Assembly: GCF_900116515.1 (NCBI RefSeq)
Contig: NZ_FPBA01000021.1
Span: 1,619 to 65,618 of the forward strand
Length of the DNA stretch: 64,000 nt
Source of the DNA: Geodermatophilus amargosae
GTDB taxonomy: Bacteria > Actinomycetota > Actinomycetes > Mycobacteriales > Geodermatophilaceae
Direction of reading: 5' to 3'
Shown here: one piece after another, positions 43,821 through 51,857 of the stretch
Layout: each line of letters begins with the position of its first letter
Numbering within the stretch: the stretch's first letter is position 1
The notes under the pieces: model-generated
What the model saw: only the letters and a program-made list of their open reading frames with translations
Databases searched by the model: none
Told to the model about the DNA's origin: nothing
Program-made: the position numbers and the translations under genes

Positions 43821-46241
43821 ATGGTCCGGCCGACCCGGGACACCGGTGTGCTGACAGACGCGGAACGCGTCCTCCCCACCCGACCCCGCGGCTGGTCCAC
43901 CGTGGTGCTCCCTCCCGGCCGGGCGATGCAGCCCGAGCAGTGGACCGCCCACCACACCGTCGTCGTCCGGACGCTCCTGGTCCTGCTCGCGGCGGTGCCG
44001 GTCTACGCGCTGTTCCGCGGGCACGACCTCGCCTCCGCGGCGCTGTACACCGCTCCCCCGGCCCTGCTCGCCCTCGCCGCGTGGGCACCCTCGCTCAGCC
44101 GCGACACCCGCGCCGCGGCCGCCGCGCTCGGGCTGATGACGACGGCCGCGGTGGGCGTCCACCTGTCCGACGGCGCCACCGAGGCGCACTTCCTCTTCTT
44201 CGCGCTGCTGCCCCTGGCCGCCCTGTACGCGGCGCGCGCCCCGTTCCTGCTCGCCGTCGTCTTCGTGGCCGCCCACCACCTCCTGCTGGGCACCCTGCTG
44301 CCGCACACGGTCTTCGCGCACGGGTCCGACGTCCTGCCGATGGCGCTGCTGCACGCCGCGTTCGTGCTGGTCGAGAGCTGGGCCTGCCTGGTCGCCTGGC
44401 AGCACTTCGACGACCGGCGCGAGCACGTCGAGGCGCTGGTCGCCGAGCGCACCGCGGCCCTGTCGGCCCAGCGCGACGAGATGGCCCGGCTGGCCGCCGT
44501 CGTCCAGACCACCGACGACGCCGTCGTCACCGCCACGCCGGACGGGCGGGTGACCACCTGGAACCCCGGCGCCGAGCGGCTCTACGGCTGGTCCGCGGAC
44601 GAGGTCCTCGGCCGGCACGCCTCCCTGTTGTCGGCCGGGCAGGAGCTGCCCGCGGACCTCACCACGCTGCCCAGCGGCACGGTGGAGCGGCGGCAGCGCA
44701 GGCGGGACGGCTCGGAGTTCGACGCGCTGGTCACCCTCTCGGTGATCCGTGGCGACGACGGCACGCCCACCGGCGTCGCGGCCATCACCCGAGACATCAC
44801 CGGTCGCAAGCGTGGCGAGGTCGAGGCCCGCGCGACGGCCCGCCAGCTGGAGCAGCAGGCCGGCGAGCTGGCCCGGATGGCGCTGCACGACCCGCTCACC
44901 GGGCTGGCCAACCGGGCACTGATGCAGGACCGGCTCGAGCACGCCCTCGCCGACCGCCGGGCCCGCCGGCACGCGGTGCTGCTGCTCGACCTCGACGACT
45001 TCAAGACGGTCAACGACACCGCCGGGCACGAGGCGGGCGACGCCGTCCTCGTCGCCGTCGCCCGGCGGCTGGAGTCCTCCGTGCGGCCCGCCGACACCGT
45101 CGCCCGGCTCGGCGGCGACGAGTTCGTGGTGCTCATGGAGGACGTCGAGGGCCGCCGCGACGTCGTCACCGTGGCCGAGCGGCTGATCAGCGCGCTGCGC
45201 CGGCCGGTCCAGTGGGGTGGCGAGCGGTTCACGGTCGGCGGCAGCGTCGGCATGACGTTCACCGACGCCACCGACGGCCGCGGCATGGACGACCTGCTGC
45301 GCGACGCCGACCTCGCGATGTACGTGGCGAAGGCCGGCGGCAAGGACCGGGTGCGGGTGTTCGAGCGCGGGATGCGCGAGGAGGTCGCCGCGCAGGACGA
45401 GCTCGTCCGCGACCTGCGCGCCGCCGTCGGCACCGGCGAGTTGCGGGTGCTGTACCAGCCGCAGGTCGACCTGCGCAGCGGCGCGGTGACCGGCGTCGAG
45501 GCGCTGGCGCGCTGGGAGTCGGCCTCCCGCGGGCTGGTCGAGCCCGCCGGGTTCATCGCGGTCGCCGAGGCCACCGGCGTGATCGACGAGATCGACGACT
45601 GGGTGATCGGCCAGGCCTGCGCCCAGCTGCGCGCCTGGGACGACGCCGGCCTGCCGCCGCTGCGCGTGGCGGTCAACGTGTCGCCCCGCCGGCTGGCCAC
45701 CGGCGACCTGGCCGTGAGCATCGCCGCGGCCGCCCGGGACGCCGGCGTGGACCCCGGACGGCTGGAGATCGAGGTGCCCGAGGCGGTGGCCGCCGGTCCC
45801 GACGCCGCGGCCGGCATCCGCGAGGTGCGGGCGCTGGGCGTGCACGTGGCCATCGACGACTTCGGCACCGGCGCGTCGTCGCTGTCGCGGCTGCAGGACC
45901 TGCCGCTGGACCGGCTGAAGATCGACCCGTCGGCGGTGGCGCTGCTGGCCGCGGGTGCTGCGGCGGGCTCGGTGGCCGACGCCGTCATCGCCCTGGGCAA
46001 CAGCCTGGGCCTGCAGGTCGTGGCCGAGGGGGTCGAGCAGCCCGCGCAGCTGGCCGCGCTGCGGTCACTGGGCTGCGACGCCGCCCAGGGCCACCTGTTC
46101 GGCTCCCCGGTCCCCGCCGCGACCGTCGAGCGGCTCGTGCGCGCCGGCCACCCGCTGCCGGGCGCGGCTCAGGCGAGCAGCAGCCGCTCCAGGCGGCGGG
46201 CGCCCAGCGCCAGCCCGGCCAGCCCCATCACCACGAGGTAG
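43821..46241 (+). CDS. membrane PAS-GGDEF-EAL protein
   Basis: This protein makes and/or degrades cyclic di-GMP. From the N-terminus it has about six membrane helices (residues 45-200), a PAS domain (about 215-330, VVQTTDDAVVTATPDGRVTT), a GGDEF domain with intact RLGGDEFVVL (about 428-437) and an EAL domain with GVEALARW (about 558), VNVSPRRL, IDDFGTGASS (about 678) and LKID. The two active sites look intact, although the usual ELTES is EVPEA here, so phosphodiesterase activity is likely but not certain. The ATG at 43821 has GGAGGAGAG just upstream and is preferred over the GTG 54 bp earlier. Its end overlaps the convergent ABC permease gene by 73 bp. Confidence 0.92.
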   Translation: MVRPTRDTGVLTDAERVLPTRPRGWSTVVLPPGRAMQPEQWTAHHTVVVRTLLVLLAAVPVYALFRGHDLASAALYTAPPALLALAAWAPSLSRDTRAAAAALGLMTTAAVGVHLSDGATEAHFLFFALLPLAALYAARAPFLLAVVFVAAHHLLLGTLLPHTVFAHGSDVLPMALLHAAFVLVESWACLVAWQHFDDRREHVEALVAERTAALSAQRDEMARLAAVVQTTDDAVVTATPDGRVTTWNPGAERLYGWSADEVLGRHASLLSAGQELPADLTTLPSGTVERRQRRRDGSEFDALVTLSVIRGDDGTPTGVAAITRDITGRKRGEVEARATARQLEQQAGELARMALHDPLTGLANRALMQDRLEHALADRRARRHAVLLLDLDDFKTVNDTAGHEAGDAVLVAVARRLESSVRPADTVARLGGDEFVVLMEDVEGRRDVVTVAERLISALRRPVQWGGERFTVGGSVGMTFTDATDGRGMDDLLRDADLAMYVAKAGGKDRVRVFERGMREEVAAQDELVRDLRAAVGTGELRVLYQPQVDLRSGAVTGVEALARWESASRGLVEPAGFIAVAEATGVIDEIDDWVIGQACAQLRAWDDAGLPPLRVAVNVSPRRLATGDLAVSIAAAARDAGVDPGRLEIEVPEAVAAGPDAAAGIREVRALGVHVAIDDFGTGASSLSRLQDLPLDRLKIDPSAVALLAAGAAAGSVADAVIALGNSLGLQVVAEGVEQPAQLAALRSLGCDAAQGHLFGSPVPAATVERLVRAGHPLPGAAQASSSRSRRRAPSASPASPITTR

Positions 46242-47002
46242 GCCGCCGAGCCGAGCAGCGCCCACCGCACGTCGCCGGTCACCAGCCCGCGGACCAGCTC
46301 GATGCCGTGGTAGAGCGGCGTGCACTCGACGACGACCTGCAGCGGCCGCGGATAGGTCGACAGCGGGTAGAAGGTCGTCGAGAACAGGAACAGCGGCAGG
46401 ATCGCGACCTGCACGAACTCGAAGTCCTGCCAGCCGCGCAGGAACGTGCTCGCGGCCAGCCCGACGGCGGCGAAGGCGAACCCGATGAGGACGGCGGCCG
46501 GCAGCGCCAGCAGCGCCCACCAGGAGCCGACCAGGCCCATGGCCAGCATGACGAGCAGGAACGCCGCGGAGTAGACCGCGCCGCGCATGAGCGCCCACAC
46601 CGTCTCCCCCACCGCGGCGTCGGCCGCGGACACCGGCGTGGCCAGGACGGCGTCGTAGAGCTTGGCGTAGCGCAGCTTGAAGAACAGGTTGAAGACGGCG
46701 TCGTAGATCGCGCCGTTCATCGCGGCCGAGGCGAGCAGCGCCGGGGCCACGAACTCCTGGTAGGTCAGCGCGGAGCCGGTGTCGGTGACGACGTCGCCGA
46801 CCAGCGCGCCGATCCCGACGCCGATCGAGAACAGGTAGAAGAACGGCTCGGCGAACCCGGACACGAAGACCAGCCAGCTGCGCCGGGCCACCAGCAGGTT
46901 GCGGTACACCAGCTGCCCGGCCCGCCGTGGCGACACCGGGTACAGCGGCACGACCCGCAGCAGCAGCGAGACCGGGCGGGTCGCCGTCGGGACGCCGGTC
47001 AC
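46169..47002 (-). CDS. ABC-2 type permease (second subunit)
   Basis: This integral membrane protein of 277 residues has about six membrane segments (SWLVFVSGFAEPFFYLFSIG, GLVGSWWALLALPAAVLIGF and others) and the ABC-2 family region FLFSTTFYPLSTYPRPLQVV. The GTG start at 47002 overlaps the stop of the other permease (GTGA). Together with that permease and the ATPase upstream it forms a heteromeric exporter similar in layout to NodI/NodJ or daunorubicin-type systems. Cargo unknown. Confidence 0.88.
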   Translation of the reverse strand: MTGVPTATRPVSLLLRVVPLYPVSPRRAGQLVYRNLLVARRSWLVFVSGFAEPFFYLFSIGVGIGALVGDVVTDTGSALTYQEFVAPALLASAAMNGAIYDAVFNLFFKLRYAKLYDAVLATPVSAADAAVGETVWALMRGAVYSAAFLLVMLAMGLVGSWWALLALPAAVLIGFAFAAVGLAASTFLRGWQDFEFVQVAILPLFLFSTTFYPLSTYPRPLQVVVECTPLYHGIELVRGLVTGDVRWALLGSAAYLVVMGLAGLALGARRLERLLLA

Positions 47003-47775
47003 CGGACCAGCCGCCGCTGCAGCGCCCGGGCGGCCAGCCAGGTGCCGGCGACGGTCCACAGCGCGAGGTAGCCGAGGTGCAGCAGGGCGGAGCCCGCCTC
47101 CGCCGCCCCGAGGGCCAGGTCGCGGGCCAGCGCGACGCCGTGCCACAGCGGGGTGGCGTAGGCGAACCACTCCAGTGCCACCGGCAGCTGCGTGACGGGG
47201 AAGAACGTGCCGCTGAACAGGAACATCGGCACGATGAGGAACCGCTGCAGCGCGGCGAAGGCGGCGTCCTCCTCCAGCCGGGCGGCCATGGCGGTGACCG
47301 GGGCGGCGAAGGCCAGGCCGGTGAGCAGCGCGACCGGCAGCGCGAGCACCACCAGCGGGCTCGCCGCCGCGCCGAAGAGCACCAGGACCACCAGGAACGC
47401 CGCGGCCGACGTCGTCACCCGGAAGGCGACGTAGAGCAGGTGGCCGGTGAGGACGTCGACCGGGCGGGCCGGGGTGGCGAGCACCGCGTCGTAGAGCCGG
47501 TCCCACTTCAGCGCCCCGAGCACCGGGTAGGAGGACTCGCCGGTCGCGGTCTGCATGGCCGCGGCCACCAGCAGCCCGGGCGCGAGGAAGGCCAGGTAGC
47601 CCACGCCGCCGGGGACGCCGGGCCCGCGGTCGACCAGGCTGCCCAGCGTCAGCCCCATCGCGGCGAGGAAGAGCACCGGCTCCAGGACGCTGCCGAGCGC
47701 GCTGCTGCGCCAGAAGTGCCGGTGCGCGGTGAGCCGCTGGGCCAGGAAGGAGCGGGCGGCCGGGGACGGGACCAC
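46999..47775 (-). CDS. ABC-2 type permease (first subunit)
   Basis: This 258-residue protein has about six membrane helices and the ABC-2 features PVLFLAAMGLTLGSLVDRGP, GALKWDRLYDAVLATPARPV and MFLFSGTFFPVTQLPVALEW. Its relationship to the following permease (both contain a LYDAVLATP segment) shows the two arose by duplication. It starts at GTG 47775, 1 bp after the ATPase stop. Confidence 0.88.
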   Translation of the reverse strand: MVPSPAARSFLAQRLTAHRHFWRSSALGSVLEPVLFLAAMGLTLGSLVDRGPGVPGGVGYLAFLAPGLLVAAAMQTATGESSYPVLGALKWDRLYDAVLATPARPVDVLTGHLLYVAFRVTTSAAAFLVVLVLFGAAASPLVVLALPVALLTGLAFAAPVTAMAARLEEDAAFAALQRFLIVPMFLFSGTFFPVTQLPVALEWFAYATPLWHGVALARDLALGAAEAGSALLHLGYLALWTVAGTWLAARALQRRLVR

Positions 47776-47776
47776 G

Positions 47777-48730
47777 TCAGTCCACCAGCGTGCGGCCGGT
47801 GAGCCGCAGGAAGACGTCCTCCAGCGAGCTGCGCCGGACCAGGGACGACAGCGGCCGCAGCCCGAGCGCGAGGACCTCCGACAGCGCCGCGTCGCCGTCG
47901 GCGGTGTAGAGCAGCAGCCGGTCGGGCAGGACCTCGACCCGCTCGGCGGCGCCGCGGGCGACCAGCGGGGCCAGCGCGTCGGCGTGCGCGGCCGGCCCCG
48001 CCCCGCCCTCGGTCAGCGGGAAGCGCAGCTCGCACACCTCGCGGGTGGACCAGGTGGCGATCAGCTCGGCGGGGCTGCCCTCGGCGGCGATCCGGCCGCG
48101 GTCCATGACGACCAGCCGGTCGCACAGCTGCTCGGCCTCGTCCATGTAGTGCGTGGTGAGCACGAGGGTCACGCCCCGCTGCTTGAGCCGGTAGAGCCGC
48201 TCCCAGAGCACGTGCCGGGCCTGGGGGTCCAGGCCGGTGGTGGGCTCGTCGAGCAGGACGACGTCGGGCTCGTTGACCAGAGCCCGGGCGATGGTGACCC
48301 GCCGCTTCATCCCGCCCGACAGCGGCTCGACCCGGTCCTTCGCGCGGTCGGTGAGCTGCACGAAGTCCAGCAGCTCCGCGGTCCGCTCGCGCACGGTCGC
48401 GCGGGGCAGGCCGAAGTACCGGCCGTAGACCAGCAGGTTCTCCTCGACGGTGAGCTCGAGGTCGAGGTTGTCGGTCTGCGGGACGACGCCGAGGCGCGCG
48501 CGGATGGCCGGCCCGTCGACGGCGGGGTCCATGCCGAGGATCCGCAGCTCCCCCGCGGTCGGCGGCGAGACGGCGCCGACCATCCGCATGGTCGTGCTCT
48601 TGCCGGCGCCGTTGGGCCCCAGGAAGCCGAAGGACTCCCCGGGCGCGATGTCGACGTCGATCCCGTCGACCGCGGTGTGGGTACCGAACCGCTTCACCAG
48701 GCCCCGTGCCCGGACCAGCGACTCCACCAT
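47777..48730 (-). CDS. ABC exporter ATPase, DrrA/NodI-like
   Basis: Walker A is GFLGPNGAGKSTTMRMVG, the signature is PLSGGMKRRVTIARALVNEP, Walker B is VVLLDEPTTGLDPQARHVLW and the H-loop is VLTTHYMDEAEQL. A C-terminal domain of about 90 residues (SLVRRSSLEDVFLRLTGRTL at its end) is typical of DrrA-like ATPases. ATG 48730 is chosen because GGGAGG lies just upstream; an ATG 9 bp earlier is possible. The first gene of a three-gene exporter operon. Confidence 0.93.
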   Translation of the reverse strand: MVESLVRARGLVKRFGTHTAVDGIDVDIAPGESFGFLGPNGAGKSTTMRMVGAVSPPTAGELRILGMDPAVDGPAIRARLGVVPQTDNLDLELTVEENLLVYGRYFGLPRATVRERTAELLDFVQLTDRAKDRVEPLSGGMKRRVTIARALVNEPDVVLLDEPTTGLDPQARHVLWERLYRLKQRGVTLVLTTHYMDEAEQLCDRLVVMDRGRIAAEGSPAELIATWSTREVCELRFPLTEGGAGPAAHADALAPLVARGAAERVEVLPDRLLLYTADGDAALSEVLALGLRPLSSLVRRSSLEDVFLRLTGRTLVD

Positions 48731-48769
48731 GCCTCCCATGCTGTCCCCGGCCGCCGGGGCCGGGTCAGG

Positions 48770-48820
48770 CCCCCTTGCAGGGTCCCGCCGCGAGCGTGCG
48801 AGCGGTGGGGGGCAAGGGGG
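48770..48820 (-). terminator. large stem-loop downstream of ndk
   Basis: Arms CCCCCTTGC (48770-48778) and GCAAGGGGG (48812-48820) enclose a 33-base GC-rich loop with some internal pairing. It lies 9 bases after the ndk stop and upstream of the ABC operon. On the minus strand the segment reads TGACAGAAGGACCCCCTTGC, sharing GAAGGACCCC with the region after rne. Confidence 0.7.
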
Positions 48821-48828
48821 TCCTTCTG

Positions 48829-49239
48829 TCAGACCAGGCCGGGGAAGAAGAGCCCGATCTCGCGCGCGGCGGACTCGGCGGAGTCCGAGCCGTGCACGAT
48901 GTTGGACTGCACCTCGAGGGCGAAGTCGCCGCGGATGGTGCCGGGCGCGGCCTTCACCGGGTCGGTGGCGCCGGCCAGCGCGCGGAAGGCCTCGACGGCA
49001 CGCGGCCCCTCGACGACGAGGGCGAGCAGCGGGCCGCCGGTGATGAACTCGACCAGCGAGCCGAAGAAGGGCTTCTCACGGTGCTCGCCGTAGTGCTCCT
49101 CGGCGACCTCGCGGGTCAGGGTGCGCAGCTCGGCGGCGACCAGGCGCAGGCCCTTGGCCTCGAGGCGGGAGACGACCTCCCCGACCAGGCCGCGGGCGAC
49201 GCCGTCGGGCTTGACGAGGACCAGGGTGCGATCAGTCAC
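48829..49239 (-). CDS. ndk: nucleoside diphosphate kinase
   Basis: Ndk balances nucleoside triphosphate pools by phosphate transfer through His116 in NIVHGSDS. The complete 136-residue protein starts [20 protein letters not shown] and has [20 protein letters not shown]. The GTG at 49239 gives the family length; sequence upstream is not related. It is divergent from the HTH/Clp-N pair, whose operators lie 27-72 bp upstream of its start. Confidence 0.96.
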   Translation of the reverse strand: MTDRTLVLVKPDGVARGLVGEVVSRLEAKGLRLVAAELRTLTREVAEEHYGEHREKPFFGSLVEFITGGPLLALVVEGPRAVEAFRALAGATDPVKAAPGTIRGDFALEVQSNIVHGSDSAESAAREIGLFFPGLV

Positions 49240-49265
49240 GAGGCGGCACCCTACGGGACGGCGCG

Positions 49266-49283
49266 TGTCAACCCGTGTTGACA
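49266..49283. promoter_or_regulatory. palindromic operator, copy 1
   Basis: TGTCAACCCGTGTTGACA has perfect 7-bp arms (TGTCAAC / GTTGACA) around a 4-bp core. It lies between ndk and the HTH gene and is repeated 28 bp downstream, so it is likely bound by the adjacent HTH protein. Confidence 0.7.
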
Positions 49284-49293
49284 AGCCGGCGAC

Positions 49294-49311
49294 TGTCAAC
49301 CAGAGTTGACG
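49294..49311. promoter_or_regulatory. palindromic operator, copy 2, abutting the HTH start
   Basis: TGTCAACCAGAGTTGACG repeats the arms of copy 1 (GTCAAC / GTTGAC). It ends 1 bp before the ATG at 49313, leaving no room for a ribosome binding site. Translation of the HTH gene may therefore be leaderless, with the operator covering the promoter. Confidence 0.7.
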
Positions 49312-49312
49312 C

Positions 49313-49534
49313 ATGGCCACTCCCACCGACGTCACCACCGCCGCCGCGGCCGACGACCCGGACACCGGCCTGCGCGCCGTCCGGGCGCTGCGCGAGCTGG
49401 CCGAGCGCCTCGAGGTGCTGCAGGTCGGCAACGCGCGGGCGCGCGGCTGGTCGTGGCAGCAGATCGCCGGGGCCCTCGGCGTCAGCCGGCAGGCCGTCCA
49501 CAAGAAGCACGCCCGGAGCAGGAAGGACGTCTGA
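49313..49534 (+). CDS. small helix-turn-helix regulator
   Basis: This 73-residue protein has an N-terminal helix ([20 protein letters not shown]) and a helix-turn-helix ([17 protein letters not shown]). It lies immediately behind two copies of a palindrome and 1 bp before a Clp-N-domain gene; such pairs are common in actinobacteria. Autoregulation through the palindromes is a reasonable inference. What stress it answers to is not shown. Confidence 0.85.
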   Translation: MATPTDVTTAAAADDPDTGLRAVRALRELAERLEVLQVGNARARGWSWQQIAGALGVSRQAVHKKHARSRKDV

Positions 49535-49535
49535 G

Positions 49536-50072
49536 GTGTTCGAACGCTTCGCCCACGAGGCCCGCCACGCGGTCGTCGTGGCCCAGGAGGAGGCGCGCGA
49601 CCTGCGCGCCGAGCAGATCGAGCCGGTGCACCTGCTGCTCGCGCTGGCCCGCGACCCCGGCCGCGGCGGGGCGGCCCTGCGGTCCGTGGGCCTCGACCAC
49701 GCCACCGTCCGCGACGCGCTGACCCGGTCGGTCGGGCCGCTGGACGCCGACGCCCTGGCCGCCGTCGGGATCGACCTGGAGCAGGTGCGCGCGGCGGCGG
49801 AGTCCGCCTTCGGCCCCGGCGCACTCGACCGCGGACCGCTCGGGCGCACCGGGCACATCCCGTTCAGCGGCGGCGCCAAGCGGGCGCTCGAGAGCGCCCT
49901 GCGGCACGTCCTGGCCCAGCCGCGCCGGCGCCGCGACCGGGTCATCGACACCGGGCACCTCGTCGTCGGGGTCCTCGCGGTCGCCGACCCGGTGGTCGAG
50001 CGGGTGCTGCGGCACCTGGGCACCGACGTCGTCCGGCTCCGCGAGGGGCTCGACGGCGCGTCGGCCGCCTGA
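49536..50072 (+). CDS. Clp N-terminal (double Clp repeat) domain protein
   Basis: This 178-residue protein carries two Clp-N repeats, one at the start ([20 protein letters not shown], then [20 protein letters not shown]) and one at about 105-170 ([20 protein letters not shown], then [20 protein letters not shown]). No ATPase domain follows, so it may work as an adaptor or a sensor of unfolded protein rather than as an unfoldase. The GTG at 49536 follows the HTH stop by 1 bp. It is coexpressed with the HTH regulator. Confidence 0.85.
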   Translation: MFERFAHEARHAVVVAQEEARDLRAEQIEPVHLLLALARDPGRGGAALRSVGLDHATVRDALTRSVGPLDADALAAVGIDLEQVRAAAESAFGPGALDRGPLGRTGHIPFSGGAKRALESALRHVLAQPRRRRDRVIDTGHLVVGVLAVADPVVERVLRHLGTDVVRLREGLDGASAA

Positions 50073-50086
50073 GCCGCCCGCCCGGG

Positions 50087-50461
50087 TCAGTCGGCGGGCG
50101 CGGCCGGCTCGCGGAACGGGGAGCCGAGCAGGTCCTTGCGGACCTGCAGCAGGTACAGCCAGATCAGCACGAAGACGCCGCCGACGAACCACATCGACGA
50201 GTCGATGAGCCCGGTGAGCAGCAGGGGCACCTGCAGGACGGTGGCGATCTCCAGCCCGCGTGGCCGCCGCTGGATGCCCGAGGCCAGGATCAGGACGACG
50301 GCGAGCACCAGCAGGATCGTCAGCCGGGTCCCGTCGAGGCCGCCCGCCGTCTGCGCGATGGCCCGCGGGACGAACAGCACCGCGATCCCCTCGAGCAGCA
50401 GCACCGCGGCGGCCGCGCCGCGCAGCGCCCTCCCGGCCCGGACCGGGTCGGGCGCCGTCAC
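50087..50461 (-). CDS. DUF4233 membrane protein
   Basis: This 124-residue protein has four hydrophobic segments (ALRGAAAAVLLLEGIAVLFV, LTILLVLAVVLILASGI, IATVLQVPLLLTGLIDSSMW and FVGGVFVLIWLYLLQV), as in DUF4233 proteins that regularly sit between folC and ndk in actinobacteria. The GTG start overlaps the folC stop by 4 bp. Function unknown. Confidence 0.88.
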   Translation of the reverse strand: MTAPDPVRAGRALRGAAAAVLLLEGIAVLFVPRAIAQTAGGLDGTRLTILLVLAVVLILASGIQRRPRGLEIATVLQVPLLLTGLIDSSMWFVGGVFVLIWLYLLQVRKDLLGSPFREPAAPAD

Positions 50462-51798
50462 GACCGGCCGCCGAGCACGGTGCGGGCCTCGCCGGCGGTG
50501 ATCACGCTGCCGGTGACCAGCACGCCCGAGCCGCCCAGGGCGTCGTCGGGACCGGCCTCGGCCAGCTCGATCGCCTCGGTGAGCGCCTCGACCAGCCGCG
50601 GGGACACGCTCACCCGGTCGGCGCCGAACACGTCGACGGCGAGCGCGCCGAGCTCGTCGGCCGGCATCGCCCGCGTCGAGCCGTTCTGCGTCACGACCAG
50701 CTCGGCGCAGACGGTCTCCAGCTCGCGCAGCATCCCCTCGACGTCCTTGCCGTGCACCACCCCGACGACGCCGACCAGCCGGGTGAAGTCGAAGGACTCC
50801 CGGATCGCCTCCACGGTCGCGGCCATGCCGGCCGGGTTGTGCGCGGCGTCGACCAGCACCGTCGGGCTGGTGCGGACCCGCTCCAGCCGGCCGGGCGAGC
50901 GCACGGCGGCGAACGCGGCCCGCACGGTCTCCTGGTCGACCGGCCCGGTGGCGGCACCGGCACCGAGGAACGCCTCGACGGCGGCCAGCGCGGTCGCGGC
51001 GTTCTGCGCCTGGTGCGCGCCGAACAGCGGGAGGAAGAGCTCCTCGTACTCACCGCCCAGCCCCTGCAGCCGCAGCTGCTGCCCGCCGACGGCGACCCGG
51101 CGGTCCAGCACGCCGAACTCGGTGCCCTCGCGCGCGACCACGGCCTCGACCTCGACCGCGCGGCGGACCAGCGCGTCGAGCGCCCCCGGCTGCTGGTGGG
51201 CGAGGACGGCGATCGCGTCGGGCTTGATGATCCCGGCCTTCTCGCCGGCGATCGTGGTGACGTCGGGGCCGAGGTACTCGGCGTGGTCGAGGTCCACCGG
51301 CGTGACGACGGCGACCCGCGCGTCGACGACGTTGGTGGCGTCCCACCTGCCGCCCATGCCGACCTCGACGACGGCGACGTCGACCGGCGCCTCGGCGAAG
51401 GTCGCGTAGGCCATGCCGACCATGACCTCGAAGAAGCTCATCGGGTGCTCGCCGGCGGCGTCGACCATCTGCACGTAGGGCGCGATGTCGGAGTGGGTCT
51501 CGACGAAGCGCTCGGCGCTCACCGGCTCGCCGTCGAGGACGATCCGCTCGCGCACCGACTGCAGGTGCGGGCTGGTGAACCGGCCCACCCGCAGGCCGAA
51601 GCCGCGCAGCAGCTCGTCGACCATCCGCGCCGTCGTCGTCTTGCCGTTGGTGCCGGCGACCTGCACCACCGGGTAGGCCCGGTGCGGGTTGCCCAGCAGG
51701 TCGACCAGGGCGGCGATGCGGCCCAGCGAGGGCTCCAGCCGGGTCTCCGGCCAGCGAGCCAGCAGCTCCTCCTCGACGCGGGTCAGGTCACTGCTCAT
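50458..51798 (-). CDS. folC: folylpolyglutamate/dihydrofolate synthase FolC
   Basis: FolC adds glutamates to folates (and glutamate to dihydropteroate). Mur-ligase-type features are the P-loop VAGTNGKTTTARM (47-59), the substrate region FTSPHLQSVRERI, HPMSFFEVMVGMAYATFA, VEVGMGGRWDATNVVDARVA and, in the C-terminal domain, VLVDAAHNPAGMAATVEAIR. Length is 446 residues, normal. The ATG at 51798 is divergent from valS with 59 bp between, which contain a short direct repeat (GGGTTCCT twice). Confidence 0.95.
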   Translation of the reverse strand: MSSDLTRVEEELLARWPETRLEPSLGRIAALVDLLGNPHRAYPVVQVAGTNGKTTTARMVDELLRGFGLRVGRFTSPHLQSVRERIVLDGEPVSAERFVETHSDIAPYVQMVDAAGEHPMSFFEVMVGMAYATFAEAPVDVAVVEVGMGGRWDATNVVDARVAVVTPVDLDHAEYLGPDVTTIAGEKAGIIKPDAIAVLAHQQPGALDALVRRAVEVEAVVAREGTEFGVLDRRVAVGGQQLRLQGLGGEYEELFLPLFGAHQAQNAATALAAVEAFLGAGAATGPVDQETVRAAFAAVRSPGRLERVRTSPTVLVDAAHNPAGMAATVEAIRESFDFTRLVGVVGVVHGKDVEGMLRELETVCAELVVTQNGSTRAMPADELGALAVDVFGADRVSVSPRLVEALTEAIELAEAGPDDALGGSGVLVTGSVITAGEARTVLGGRS

Positions 51799-51857
51799 CC
51801 TCTCCAGGATGCCAGCCGCCGGGTTCCTGGGATGGCTGGGGTTCCTAGGATGAGGCC

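Noticed and set aside
49275-49535. N-terminal extension of the Clp-N protein upstream of 49536
   Set aside because: The extension is the out-of-frame shadow of the HTH gene; the GTG at 49536 gives the proper Clp-N start.
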